A stretch of 64,000 nt of DNA from Phaeodactylum tricornutum CCAP 1055/1 (Eukaryota > Bacillariophyta > Bacillariophyceae > Surirellales > Neidiaceae). The DNA lies in the NCBI RefSeq assembly GCF_000150955.2, contig NC_011671.1, forward strand, positions 620,001 through 684,000, written 5' to 3'. Below the pieces are notes generated by a model that did no database searches, was not told the origin of the DNA, and saw only the letters and a list, made by a program, of their open reading frames with translations. Positions 21,490-31,242 of the stretch are shown piece after piece. The translations under genes and the position numbers were made by a program. Each line of letters begins with the position of its first letter. The stretch's first letter is position 1.

Positions 21490-24402
21490 CTATTTCTTTT
21501 TCTTGGCTTTACCCTTGGTAGCAGCTTTCTGCGTCGTGTTTCGCCCTTTCTTTTTGAACATGGCTTTAATCTTTTCCATGTCCTCGTCCGCATCATCACC
21601 TTCATTTTCTTCAGCCTTTGCGACATCATCGTCGATGGCATCTGGATCAATCGTTTCCTCCGCAACCGCGTTAGCACCACGCTTAACCGTCTTGCTACCG
21701 CCTTGTTCAGCCACTAGTGCTTGGCTTCTATGAGTACCTTGATTATAAAACCTTGTGAAGGCGGCCTTTTTCTTGCTATCCAGCTTAGCGAAGGTGTCCG
21801 CCTTGTGATCCATTCGAAACTCATCAAGCTTTTCGAAGACGTCGTCTCGGTCCAGGCCATATTCATCCATGAGGTCAATGGCTTTTTCAGTGAGTCCTTC
21901 TTCTCTGCCCAGTAGGAGCGACAAGAACCGGTCACGTAAAACTGGTAGGTAGGATAAACGCATTTCTTGAGCTCCACCACTAATCTTATAATTCATGTGA
22001 TGCTGTAGTTCGTGTAACAGACGAGCTTTCTTGCCTTTGCTAGAATTTCGTCCAAGCCAAGAAGTAAAGTCTGGGAAGCCAGGAAGACCGCCCCCATTGG
22101 GACCACCAGCATGGAAGCCAGTTTTTACCGCTAGCATTGCACAAAAGGGCAAAAGGCTCCAGTTCTGGCCTCCCCTCAGTCCGTTCTCGGCCTCAGCAAA
22201 ATCGGACATGGCATCCGAGGCCTGGCTCATTCGCTCCAAAACACCTAAAATATTGGACTGGTCATTTGAACGTTTTGCATCATTGAACTGACCTTGCATC
22301 ACTTTGATGTAGTTCTGCTGTACCAACAGACCAACAAAGTTGTAGTCTACGAAGAAGGCATCGTTTCTTCTGAAAAAGTGCTGTCGCTCGGTCGATGCAT
22401 CAGCTCCTTGTAGCCCTCGACGACCTTCCAAAATATTTCGCGCTGCATCGAAAAGACTGACGCGGAGGATCTCGTCTTTGTTAATGGAGCTCTCGCGTTG
22501 TTTCAAATCCTTGTAAGTCATGCGCGATTCACTACTGCTGTCACTGGCCCACATTTGCATGCAATTCAAAACCTGCCGAACGTCGTTTCCGCATGACTCA
22601 GCAATCGCTTCAGCTGCGTTTTGTTCGACGGTAAATCCTTCTTGTGCCGCAATTCTTACAGCGCGATTCGCGATTACAGATTTTGTCGGTCGCCGGTACC
22701 TAAGATCCATACAGTAGGGAAGCAGGCTTTTCATCTTTTGGGACTGCCGATCGTTACAAATGCAGATAATCGGAACTCGGCTCTTTTTAATCATTTGAAT
22801 AAGTTCTGACATCCCACTGCGATCCCCAGCACCCATGCCATCAACTTCGTCCATAATTATACAACGCTTAATCCGACTACTTTGGCGCTTTTCATTGATG
22901 GCGGGTTTGCCAAACTCGAGTGTGTATGAACCAGTGATATCACCCATGTCGTCTTTGATCGCTTTCTTGGATCGCACGTCGGAAGCATTGAATTCAATCA
23001 CATCGCGACCTGATTCTTTTGCAACAATAGTTGCTGTAGTCGTTTCTGAATATATGATGGGTTGAGTGTCAGAAACGTATCCGAAAGCGAGAGAAAACAA
23101 ACACAGGAAGAATCTGTACTTACTACCAATGCCAGGTGGCCCAGACAAAAGTGCGGCCTTGAAGCGATCGTTTGGATTAGCAACACCTTTTCCAACAGCT
23201 TTGGAGTTGTTAAACTTCTGTTCCCAAGATGACAGCCAAAGGCCAAGCTTCTTCACCGACTCGGCATTTCCCAAAATTTCCCCCGAGCGAGTCGGTTTGT
23301 ACTTGTCCACCCAAAGAAGGTTAGCACCGGAAGAGCGATCTGCTTTGATGTCGACTGGTGAGCTAATTTCTGCAGGCGAAGGCTTGCCAGAAGTGTATGG
23401 TTTTGCCTTAACGTAAGGATTTGAAAGGGCAGGTTTGGCGTAAGGATTATTTGGCGCCTTCTTGGCATACGGATTCGCAGCAAGAGGTGCTTCCGATTGG
23501 CTCAGTTTGGGAGCTGTGTTCAATAAAGCATTTCCTGCTGCGATTTCCTTGTCATTGTACTGCTGTAGCAACCCGTAAAAGGCCTCCTCGCCCTGAACAA
23601 TGTGCGTACCTTCTTGGACCGCACGTTTGTACTTGCTGCCCTCTGTGTAGACACGTCCATCTTCCAACTCTTCGCCAACAACAAGATAATTTGTCAAACT
23701 TGATACAGCTCCAGTGATCCGTCCGCCAAGTGTTTTGACCATTTCCTGGCCGTCCTCGCGACTGAGGTTCGGTAAGACACCGGAAAAGACAAACGTGCAG
23801 CCTCTCAAACATTCTGGAGCAGCCTTGTCGACATTGAACGATGATTGTGTTAGCTTGGGCTCCAGAGGCGGATCACGCTTTAGGCGTTTCGTGTTGCTCA
23901 CAGTACTCGTGGGTGGAGATTTGCGGGTCTGCGGCGAGGGGCTGAAATCGGAAGGGACATTGCGATTCCCGATAGCGGCGGTCGGGGGAAGAGAGTTGGC
24001 AATGCTGACAACTCCCGACGGTTTTTTTTGGGGTGACGTTGCTAATTTGGAAGATTTTTTCGATAAACTCATATCCAGAGCTTTGTTGGGACTAGCGATC
24101 GGCTTTTCTTTCGTTCCGTCGACAAATCCAATCTCGGCTCGCACTACGTTTGCCGGACTATTTTTCGACAGCTTACGGGGCGATCTCCTACGACCTGATG
24201 GCTCTTTCTCTCGTTCCTGAATAGGAACATTTCCAGTGGATTCAAGAAAAGTATTTGTGGATTCTTCCTCGTGTACGGGGGATTCTTTGCGCTTTTTGGA
24301 GCCAGAGTTCACCAGTTTGACCTGATCCATCAAATTGGATACCGGCTTTACGGTGTTTTTTTTGCTGGATCCTCCGCCTTTGAAAAATTGACGAATATCC
24401 AT
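21490..24402 (-). CDS. RFC1: Replication factor C subunit 1 (RFC1), clamp loader large subunit
   Basis: Exons 24402-23124 and 23045-21490, 78-nt intron (donor GTAAGT, acceptor TTCAG). The start at 24402 gives MDIRQFFKGG, the PCNA-binding motif usual at the RFC1 N-terminus; a Met two codons upstream is possible, and the open frame upstream of that is not protein-like. Then come a basic linker, a BRCT domain (LRGCTFVFSGVL...LTNYLVVGEE), repeats of NPYAKKAP type, and the AAA+ core: Walker A GPPGIGKTT, NASDVRSKK, Walker B CIIMDEVDGM, and sensor ICICNDRQSQKMKSL. The C-terminal RFC1 domain and a Lys-rich tail follow. The complex loads PCNA on primer junctions in the nucleus. The intron splits the Lys codon of the P-loop and is itself free of stops and divisible by three. 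Confidence 0.95.
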   Translation of the reverse strand: MDIRQFFKGGGSSKKNTVKPVSNLMDQVKLVNSGSKKRKESPVHEEESTNTFLESTGNVPIQEREKEPSGRRRSPRKLSKNSPANVVRAEIGFVDGTKEKPIASPNKALDMSLSKKSSKLATSPQKKPSGVVSIANSLPPTAAIGNRNVPSDFSPSPQTRKSPPTSTVSNTKRLKRDPPLEPKLTQSSFNVDKAAPECLRGCTFVFSGVLPNLSREDGQEMVKTLGGRITGAVSSLTNYLVVGEELEDGRVYTEGSKYKRAVQEGTHIVQGEEAFYGLLQQYNDKEIAAGNALLNTAPKLSQSEAPLAANPYAKKAPNNPYAKPALSNPYVKAKPYTSGKPSPAEISSPVDIKADRSSGANLLWVDKYKPTRSGEILGNAESVKKLGLWLSSWEQKFNNSKAVGKGVANPNDRFKAALLSGPPGIGSKYRFFLCLFSLAFGYVSDTQPIIYSETTTATIVAKESGRDVIEFNASDVRSKKAIKDDMGDITGSYTLEFGKPAINEKRQSSRIKRCIIMDEVDGMGAGDRSGMSELIQMIKKSRVPIICICNDRQSQKMKSLLPYCMDLRYRRPTKSVIANRAVRIAAQEGFTVEQNAAEAIAESCGNDVRQVLNCMQMWASDSSSESRMTYKDLKQRESSINKDEILRVSLFDAARNILEGRRGLQGADASTERQHFFRRNDAFFVDYNFVGLLVQQNYIKVMQGQFNDAKRSNDQSNILGVLERMSQASDAMSDFAEAENGLRGGQNWSLLPFCAMLAVKTGFHAGGPNGGGLPGFPDFTSWLGRNSSKGKKARLLHELQHHMNYKISGGAQEMRLSYLPVLRDRFLSLLLGREEGLTEKAIDLMDEYGLDRDDVFEKLDEFRMDHKADTFAKLDSKKKAAFTRFYNQGTHRSQALVAEQGGSKTVKRGANAVAEETIDPDAIDDDVAKAEENEGDDADEDMEKIKAMFKKKGRNTTQKAATKGKAKKKK

Positions 24403-24864
24403 CGGCATCGTGAAAAAATATGTGCTGATGCTTTCAAAATGGTCACAGAAACAAGGATCGGTGGTACCGGAGTGTTTGCTGTCAATACGAACGCATGGTC
24501 TCGTTTTCGATATTTGCCTCCTCCATTGGATCCGCAAAGTCCAAGGCTGTTCACGTGTGCACCAAACGCCGCCGGTGCAAACGTCGAAATTTGCTAGCAT
24601 AACAAAAAGAAGCGATATAACCGCATCAGAGCACATCGAACCAACTTTGGTAGTAAGAAGCCTCCCCGGCACACTCTTAACACGTAACGTAGAGTAGCTA
24701 GATGCAAGCATAACGAACTCAAGCAAAACGGAACTTATCGATACCTAATGCAACTGTGAAGTCTCTGCATGTATTAACTGTAAGTGGCACGCAAAGCCAC
24801 CTCTGGTATTTATCGAGAGGATTACAGCAGAAACAAACGTTTCACCGCTTCTCAAATCGTTAGC
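24403..24864. promoter_or_regulatory. Divergent region between RFC1 and TMEM128-like gene
   Basis: About 460 bp shared by two divergent genes. Open frames run through it on both strands but their translations look random. It should hold both promoters. Confidence 0.45.
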
Positions 24865-25389
24865 ATGTCATCCAACTACCGCAGAGTCCCTACGGCATCT
24901 GATGCAGCATCCACCGCGTCTTCCGATATGGGAGAAGCCGGCACGAATCCTAGCCCGGCTGATGGCGACAACCGGGCCTATTTGAGCCGCAGTCCAGCCG
25001 ACCGAATGGCTGACAAAGCGATCGCCTTAGCGTGGGTGCTTGTAGCATGGCTTGTTGCCAAATGGACGAGGTTTTTCCATGTTTTGCTAGCGGATGAACG
25101 CGCAAACCGACCGTTGCTTCAAGTGGCGGCTCTGTCTTTCGGAATCAATACTGTACTGTTGCTTTATCTGACAGTTTATTTACCAAAGATAAAAGGACTG
25201 ACGGATTCGTCGGCATGGGAAGTGTACTGCCCAAGGGTCGTTCCCACTATGACCTTTGTTGGAGTCGTAACTGGTCTGCTTTTGATACGAGCTACATGGC
25301 CGGTTTGGGGATTTTTGGCACCACTGGTTTTGGGTGTAGAGTTCTTGGGTTTACTGTTTGGACTGCATTTTGTACCATGGTGTTTATGA
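24865..25389 (+). CDS. TMEM128-like four-pass membrane protein
   Basis: About 174 residues from the Met at 24865 (MSSNYRRVPTAS); an in-frame Met at 24784 would add 27 residues of unlikely sequence. A Ser/Ala-rich soluble N-terminus is followed by four hydrophobic segments: ALAWVLVAWLVAKW, LSFGINTVLLLYLTVYL, VVPTMTFVGVVTGLLLI and LAPLVLGVEFLGLLFGL. Spacing and the motifs P-x-x-x-P in CPRVVPTMTF and VWGFLAPLVLGVEFLG resemble TMEM128 (human: YPALIPITT, VWSFFTPLLLFTQFMG), an ER membrane protein of unknown role. Confidence 0.7.
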   Translation: MSSNYRRVPTASDAASTASSDMGEAGTNPSPADGDNRAYLSRSPADRMADKAIALAWVLVAWLVAKWTRFFHVLLADERANRPLLQVAALSFGINTVLLLYLTVYLPKIKGLTDSSAWEVYCPRVVPTMTFVGVVTGLLLIRATWPVWGFLAPLVLGVEFLGLLFGLHFVPWCL

Positions 25390-25553
25390 AGCTTGCCAAA
25401 AATCGTGGAAACATGCGTGTATGCTCTCATTTACGACGGACGCTCTTGGGTCATCGATATGAAATACAATCGACAAGCGAAAGGCGTCCTGTATCGTAAT
25501 TTACTATATAGCATTAAATTTTCATCTTTACAGTTAGCCAATGTAAATAAAGA

Positions 25554-27443
25554 CTAGCGCACCCAAAACCGTGGGAAGATCGTCATGACTTGATTGTTGA
25601 GGGCTACACCCGCTTTGAACTGGGCTTCATCCTCACGGACTGGAATCACGTTGTGGGCTTTGCTCACTGTTGCGACGTCCTGCAATAAGGCGTTTGCGGC
25701 TTCTAAACCCGACACATATGCCCTCTCCTGACAAAGCCCCTTCGCGCCGTGCTCGCGGTCGCCCATACGCACCCAGTCCCCAGCGCACTTGAGATTTTGA
25801 AGTGCTTTACCAGCGCCTTGCAACGGAGGTCGTTTATCGAACGTTCCGGGGGCAAACCAAGATACTGTTCCGGGGTAGCGGCCTATCCAAGAGTCGACAA
25901 CCTTTGCATCCCCAAACTCGGTCACAGCCGCTGGCAACAAGTCTTGGATAAGTATCTTGATAATGTCCTCGTTACTCATGCTGAGGATCGCACCGGCATT
26001 GTAAAAATCGCAAGCCACAACAGATCCTTGCGGCTCGTCACCACCCCAGAGCTCCCTGACATTATCGGACTGGAGTTGGTCGAGCATAAAAAAAGTTCCA
26101 CCAGCACCGCGAAGTTCCTCGAATCGGGAAAGTACATTGGCGGGTGTCCGTGTTGGGACGGTCTTGTCGAGCCAAAGACGGCAAGAAATGACATCAATTC
26201 CCTTGCACGACGCAGCCTGAGAAAAGACTGGGAAACGGGCAAGATCAGGACTGCTACTGACGACTGAGTTCATTCCATTACAGGAAAGAGCCAAGATAGC
26301 ACCGTCAATATTCTCAATTTTTTCAGTCTTTCCGTTCACGCTATACTCGAGACTTGAGACCCGATGTTTCTTGTCTATAGACTCTTCTACCGAAATCTTT
26401 CCGACGCGACAGCCCCCAAGGACAGTCAAGTTAAACTCGGTTTCCAATTTGGTAGCCAAAGGCGCAACCAACGAGTCACTAACTGTTCCATTCTTGATCC
26501 ATCGAACATCAAAGCTGTCCACATGCGCTAGTGCATAGTAGTACAAGAGCTCCATCACCACCAAAGCACTGAGCTCTTCTGGTGGTTTAAAAAGACCGAC
26601 CAAAAGTGTGGGTTTGATAAAGTCTTCGACCAATCGCGGAGTGAGTTGAAACTTGATGAACAACTCATGGGCAGTCATACGATCGTACTGTGCTTGGACG
26701 CTTTCGTCGCCTCCTAGACAGTCAATCGTAGCAACCAGAAGGCCGACCATTGAAGCACGGTCTATTAACGGGATACGTTCAAACAAGGGAAATGTGGCAA
26801 GAACCTGCCCTAAAGGAGAGGGTAGGGGAGGAATTTTCTGACCGGAAAGGCTCGACAGAAAGGGAATCTGGTCGAACTCGGGAAACTTGGCGTTGGAGAA
26901 AACAGGAGCGGTCGCCTCCAAGCCGTCAGGAGAGTAGAAGGAAGAATTAGTGTAATCAGTGAATATTTCGTTTTCATTCAGCCCCAATTCCTTGCAAAGT
27001 GCATTTATATTCGGATAGTCCTTCCAGAATCCTCGAGTGCCGGCTTCTACAGGTTTCCCGGTTGAAGAAAGGTACGGTGTTCTACCCGTCGGATCCGGTA
27101 GCGCGTCGATCATTATGATCTCTGCATCGACCCCGCCTTCGCAAAGAGCTTTCGCCGCTCCCCATCCTCCCCATCCTGCTCCCACGATGACAAACTTCTT
27201 TCGCTCCGATAGGCTATATTCCTTCATTTGTTGCCGGGCCCAATCCAGAGCTGCCGATTTGGAAGGCTCGTCATCGCTTTTTGCGGACGTTACATTAATA
27301 ACGTTCTCGCTGCTTGAGCTCATCCAAACAGAAGTTTGTCGAGAGGATCGAAGTCGTTTGTCTAGCGGCATAAACGATTGCACCGACACAGCAGATAGAA
27401 GAGCAAAGACGACGGCATAACAGCCTCTGTCCTGAATTTTCAT
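25554..27443 (-). CDS. Plastid FAD-dependent oxidoreductase, carotenoid desaturase/isomerase-like
   Basis: A 629-residue single-exon protein. Residues 1-23 are a signal peptide, and cleavage before Phe24 in VQS-FMP is the diatom plastid-import signature, followed by a Ser/Arg-rich transit region (RLRSSRQTSVW). The mature part starts with an FAD-binding Rossmann motif VIVGAGWGGWGAAKAL (Gly88, 90, 93) and ends with the second FAD segment LKCAGDWVRMGDREHGAKGLCQERAYVSGLEAAN, as in amine oxidase, phytoene desaturase and related flavoproteins. The middle (LVVATIDCLGG...GLFKPPEELSALVVMELL) also follows this group. Substrate unknown; a carotenoid or other isoprenoid is possible given the family and the plastid location. 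Confidence 0.8.
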   Translation of the reverse strand: MKIQDRGCYAVVFALLSAVSVQSFMPLDKRLRSSRQTSVWMSSSSENVINVTSAKSDDEPSKSAALDWARQQMKEYSLSERKKFVIVGAGWGGWGAAKALCEGGVDAEIIMIDALPDPTGRTPYLSSTGKPVEAGTRGFWKDYPNINALCKELGLNENEIFTDYTNSSFYSPDGLEATAPVFSNAKFPEFDQIPFLSSLSGQKIPPLPSPLGQVLATFPLFERIPLIDRASMVGLLVATIDCLGGDESVQAQYDRMTAHELFIKFQLTPRLVEDFIKPTLLVGLFKPPEELSALVVMELLYYYALAHVDSFDVRWIKNGTVSDSLVAPLATKLETEFNLTVLGGCRVGKISVEESIDKKHRVSSLEYSVNGKTEKIENIDGAILALSCNGMNSVVSSSPDLARFPVFSQAASCKGIDVISCRLWLDKTVPTRTPANVLSRFEELRGAGGTFFMLDQLQSDNVRELWGGDEPQGSVVACDFYNAGAILSMSNEDIIKILIQDLLPAAVTEFGDAKVVDSWIGRYPGTVSWFAPGTFDKRPPLQGAGKALQNLKCAGDWVRMGDREHGAKGLCQERAYVSGLEAANALLQDVATVSKAHNVIPVREDEAQFKAGVALNNQVMTIFPRFWVR

Positions 27444-28770
27444 TTCGATAAGATATCAAGACAGGCAACTTTCTAAAAAGAAAAGTAACTTTTCCGATGA
27501 CTGTAAGCTTTACAAGCTCACACCCTTTCACTTGGTTCAATCGGTATCGGCGTCTGTTTCCACTGAACGAACTAACTGTACGAGCGTCGTAAGCTTTGCT
27601 CATAGTCAGAAAATGTTCGCCGTCAGAATCGGTCGTTTCCGTGCCTGTAGATTGATGACGTGTTGAACACGATCGTTTGTGGAGGCGGAAGACCTCACCA
27701 CAACACCTGTCGTGAAAGTCAAGGTCCACGGGTTCCACATATGAACAGTTTCATCGCGTCACTGTTGAGACAAATTCCCTGGACGCCGTCGATCTGGAAG
27801 CATGATCTGGGGACTGGCAAACCGTGAAAGAAGCCTTTAAATAACGAATATTGAGTGTTCTTCCAGAGACCAAAGTAAATGTCTTGACGCTAAAACATAG
27901 TTAGCTGTATTTGCTACAATTAAAGAAAGACGAAGTGAAAGGAGACGAGAAGGTACGGAAAACACGCGAAAAGACAAGCGAGCAAAAATTTCAAAGCTAA
28001 ATAGATCGCATTGTCCCTCAATAAAGACGGCCCAAACTCTCCCTACCCGGCGGCCTCAAAAGTTTTTGGCCGCCTACTTCGTGGCACAGATTGGCGGTCA
28101 ACGGCGGTTTATCGACGAACCGCGATTCTGAATCTCGACCATGGCGACCAGTATGCCTGGTTCGGGCTCCGGGAAGTGGAGTTCTAACTCAACAAGGTGA
28201 GCAACGCAGTGTGAACAAGACGACTTCGCCAAAGTTTGGAAAGGTCCATCCACGAGTGGCTTTCGGTATGCGTTACGAGATCTGGCACCGTAGAATTCTA
28301 CGTCTCGCCAGTACAATTTCAAATTCGTTGTTGCGATCAACTTTATAGGGGGAAGTCCACTCTGGGTCAATACGTGCCTCTGGGAAAAGCATGGCGTTTG
28401 CGAACGTCCTATCGCTGTGTAGACCGTGGCTGGCCGAGAGCAGTGTTGCCATCGTACACCGCGCTCTTTTGTTAGCACAATCGTTTCTCCTCAATTCCCA
28501 AGGTGCCGGCGTTCTTTCCTTCGTCGCAACACTAAGTGCCCGACGCCAGTGGGACTTCAAACTTTCTGTAAATAGGTGTGATAGTCTCCTAATCGTTAAC
28601 GTCACATCTTGTTTTTCGCTTCGACATCGACAGTGTCTCGTTGTTTTTTCTGGGTAATGGTCTTTCTCGAGCACAGCCGGTCGTGTTCGTCTGCATGCAT
28701 GCCTTTTTCTCATCCTCTTTCCACCTGAAGACCAATCCTGCGTCTCACACACCACATTTCCCTTTCAATC
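27444..28770. other. Long divergent intergenic region
   Basis: About 1.3 kb between the starts of the plastid oxidoreductase and the PSP1-domain gene. Overlapping ORFs of up to 160 codons at 28098-28755 on minus have no domain and run against each other; I read them as chance. The right end (28600-28770) is pyrimidine-rich, as for a 5' UTR. Confidence 0.5.
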
Positions 28771-31242
28771 ATGTCTGATAGTACGGAAGAGGACGCTAAC
28801 ACCAACGGTCTCGAAGTGGGAATGATGGGAATGAATCTCATGTCGGGCCTCGGCGCGGACTACGCGCCGGACTTGAAGGCCACGAATTTTTCGAGGTCGC
28901 CGCTGGATGTCCGTGAAGGAATTTTGTTGCATCCTCAGGAAGGAACGCAAAGTTCTGTTCGAACGTCCCTTGGAAGCGAGAGGATTAGTGAATCGAAAAG
29001 ATACGCCAGATCTGCGGGGCTGGGGGATACTCCTTCTTCGCCAGTGACTAAACCCGAGCATAAGACAAACAACTCCACTACTTCTCCGTCCCTAACTCTC
29101 ACGCCCAATTCTTCAGTTGACGGGAATTCAGATTGGAATAGTCTGGGAAACAAGGCGTCACCGTTCAACACAGTCGAGGCTCCTGCAATGCCATTCCTGC
29201 ATACACACAATAGACGCGACGGACAAATGATTGCAAGCTTTGATCGTACTGAGAACGAGGACGATGGTCTTCTTGGGCTAGAAGCACTTCGGGAGAGGGC
29301 GTATTCATCCCCCGGTCATTTGGCGCAGTCGCCACCGATTATGAGGGGTAATGTTGCCAACCAAAGTACATCTACTCAGTCGCGCAATCCCTCGAGAGAT
29401 CGACCGCCGCTTTCACACTCTACATATGGAGAAGGAAGCTCCAGCTATGGCGGGGATCGCAGTGTGGGAGAACGAAGTATTGGAAGTATCGGCCAGGTCG
29501 CCGGGGACCGCAGCGTGGGTGATCGGAGTGTTGGTAGTATCGGACTGTACTCAGGTGAACTTAGTGCTGACAATGGCAGCGTAGGCAGTCAGGGCCAGTC
29601 GAATCAGACATCTCGAAATCAGAATACTTTTGGTTTTGACGCACACGATACTCTTGGATTTGGAGCAATCGGTCGGACGGAACTGCGTCAGTCGGCCATA
29701 GAATACGACCCCTCGAGACGGCGTGCCTCGAGCTCGGACACTTTCGGTCATTTATCTGGTCGACATAGCGGACCGTATACGCAGCCAGTGTCTCAAAAAT
29801 TTGCTTCCTTTCCCACGCTCGGTGCTCATATTCGCCATCAGCGTATGCCGCAAAGTCAGCATTCTACGTCATTCGGAGATTTGCAGAAGCCGCGTCACAT
29901 TCGTTCAGTTTCGCAACCTGTTGTTGGCAACCTCAATGGCTCTCAACTTCCTCCCGGTCTACAAGTTGATCCGCGCTACTACCAGCAAGCAAACCAATAT
30001 GGAGAGGACATTTACAAATCAGGAGTGGCGTCTCGATCCTCGAGTACTAATTATCCTGTCCAGTCTTCTTCGTATGAAGGGGTGCGATACCCTCCACAGA
30101 AGCATAGAGGTTCCATGCCCAACTTACCTGCCGCCTCTCTATACGGGCCAACTGTGGGCGGTTACCCGCCCTTGCAGCGCCGGGAATCAGTTGATTTCTT
30201 GTTACATCCGAATACACCGCAGCAAAAAGATGCAGAAGAGATGCGTGGTTTTGGTCCCAGCGTTATTTCGCCTAGGCAAAACCAGATGCAGTACGCTACC
30301 CACAATAGAATTGGTAGCGACAGCGGAATGTTTGGTTCTCCCGTCTCCACCGGTGGTGTACCAGTGCGGGGACACATTTCCGCGCGTCATCTTATCCAAA
30401 ACAACGAAGATAGTGAACTTGCCCTGGTAGCCGACCATTTTGGTGATTCCTCAGCAGACTACCTTCGAGGAAGCTCGAACCCACTTCGTGTTGCTACGCA
30501 CAGCCATTCCATGTCACTAGATCAAATGCCCCAACAGTATCTGGAAGGCTCTCAACATGTATCAGCCATGAATATAAATATGGCAATGCCCAAGGTTGTG
30601 TACAATGTGAAGTTCAAAAGAAGCCAGCGTAATTTTGTTCTTGGGCCAAGAATTAGTAGAGATCTAAAGATTGGTACATACGTTAAAGTTGAAGCTGATC
30701 GGGGAGAAGATTTGGGGATTGTGGTCGGGATGGTACCAGCAGAGAGATACAGTTTTTCAAGTCGGTCATCGTTCTCCTCTGGGGTAGGCCCTGCTCCAAG
30801 TAGTATCGGATCTTCGAACATTGCAGACTTGAAGTGCATCATTCGACTAGCAACACATGATGAAGTTTCCCTTCTAACCATTAAGCGTGATGAAGAAGAA
30901 GAGCTTCTCAAGATCTGCAGGGGAAAGGTCCGACAGCGTGGTCTGCCCATGCATGTTGTCGACGCTGAGTACCAGTTTGATCGACATAAGTTGACCTTCT
31001 TTTTCGAGGCCGAAGGTCGTGTCGATTTTCGGGAACTAGTACGCGATCTCTTCAGCATGTACAAGACGCGTATCTGGATGCAGCAGCTTGACAAAACAAC
31101 GTCGACTAGCTCACCCGCCATGATGGTCCCCACCAGTCAAAACTTTCAGATGGACTTTGGTACACCCATTATTGCTCCAGTCAGCGAGTTCGCGGACTCC
31201 GTCATGTTTCACGGAGCCTCTGGTACTGATTTATCGTATTGA
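28771..31242 (+). CDS. Ser-rich protein with C-terminal PSP1 domain
   Basis: 823 residues in one exon. The first 600 are low in complexity, rich in Ser, Gln, Gly and Pro and likely disordered, with an internal repeat GDRSVGERSIGSIG / GDRSVGDRSVGSIG at about 225-255. The C-terminal 200 residues are a PSP1 domain: VVYNVKFKRSQRNFVLGP, IGTYVKVEADRGEDLGIVVG, then KIC.GKVRQRGLPMHVVDAEYQFDRHKLTFFFEAEGRVDFRELVRDLF. PSP1 proteins were found as suppressors of DNA polymerase alpha mutants in yeast and are linked in bacteria to signalling complexes; the biochemical role is unknown. Start at 28771 (MSDSTEEDAN) follows a pyrimidine-rich leader. Confidence 0.85.
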   Translation: MSDSTEEDANTNGLEVGMMGMNLMSGLGADYAPDLKATNFSRSPLDVREGILLHPQEGTQSSVRTSLGSERISESKRYARSAGLGDTPSSPVTKPEHKTNNSTTSPSLTLTPNSSVDGNSDWNSLGNKASPFNTVEAPAMPFLHTHNRRDGQMIASFDRTENEDDGLLGLEALRERAYSSPGHLAQSPPIMRGNVANQSTSTQSRNPSRDRPPLSHSTYGEGSSSYGGDRSVGERSIGSIGQVAGDRSVGDRSVGSIGLYSGELSADNGSVGSQGQSNQTSRNQNTFGFDAHDTLGFGAIGRTELRQSAIEYDPSRRRASSSDTFGHLSGRHSGPYTQPVSQKFASFPTLGAHIRHQRMPQSQHSTSFGDLQKPRHIRSVSQPVVGNLNGSQLPPGLQVDPRYYQQANQYGEDIYKSGVASRSSSTNYPVQSSSYEGVRYPPQKHRGSMPNLPAASLYGPTVGGYPPLQRRESVDFLLHPNTPQQKDAEEMRGFGPSVISPRQNQMQYATHNRIGSDSGMFGSPVSTGGVPVRGHISARHLIQNNEDSELALVADHFGDSSADYLRGSSNPLRVATHSHSMSLDQMPQQYLEGSQHVSAMNINMAMPKVVYNVKFKRSQRNFVLGPRISRDLKIGTYVKVEADRGEDLGIVVGMVPAERYSFSSRSSFSSGVGPAPSSIGSSNIADLKCIIRLATHDEVSLLTIKRDEEEELLKICRGKVRQRGLPMHVVDAEYQFDRHKLTFFFEAEGRVDFRELVRDLFSMYKTRIWMQQLDKTTSTSSPAMMVPTSQNFQMDFGTPIIAPVSEFADSVMFHGASGTDLSY

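Noticed and set aside
24409-24726. Upstream extension of RFC1 by 106 residues
   Set aside because: The added sequence is Cys-rich and irregular, while the internal MDIRQFF is the usual RFC1 start.
28098-28755. Minus-strand ORFs of 126 and 160 codons upstream of the PSP1 gene
   Set aside because: They overlap each other in different frames, lack domains and lie in the likely promoter and 5' UTR.
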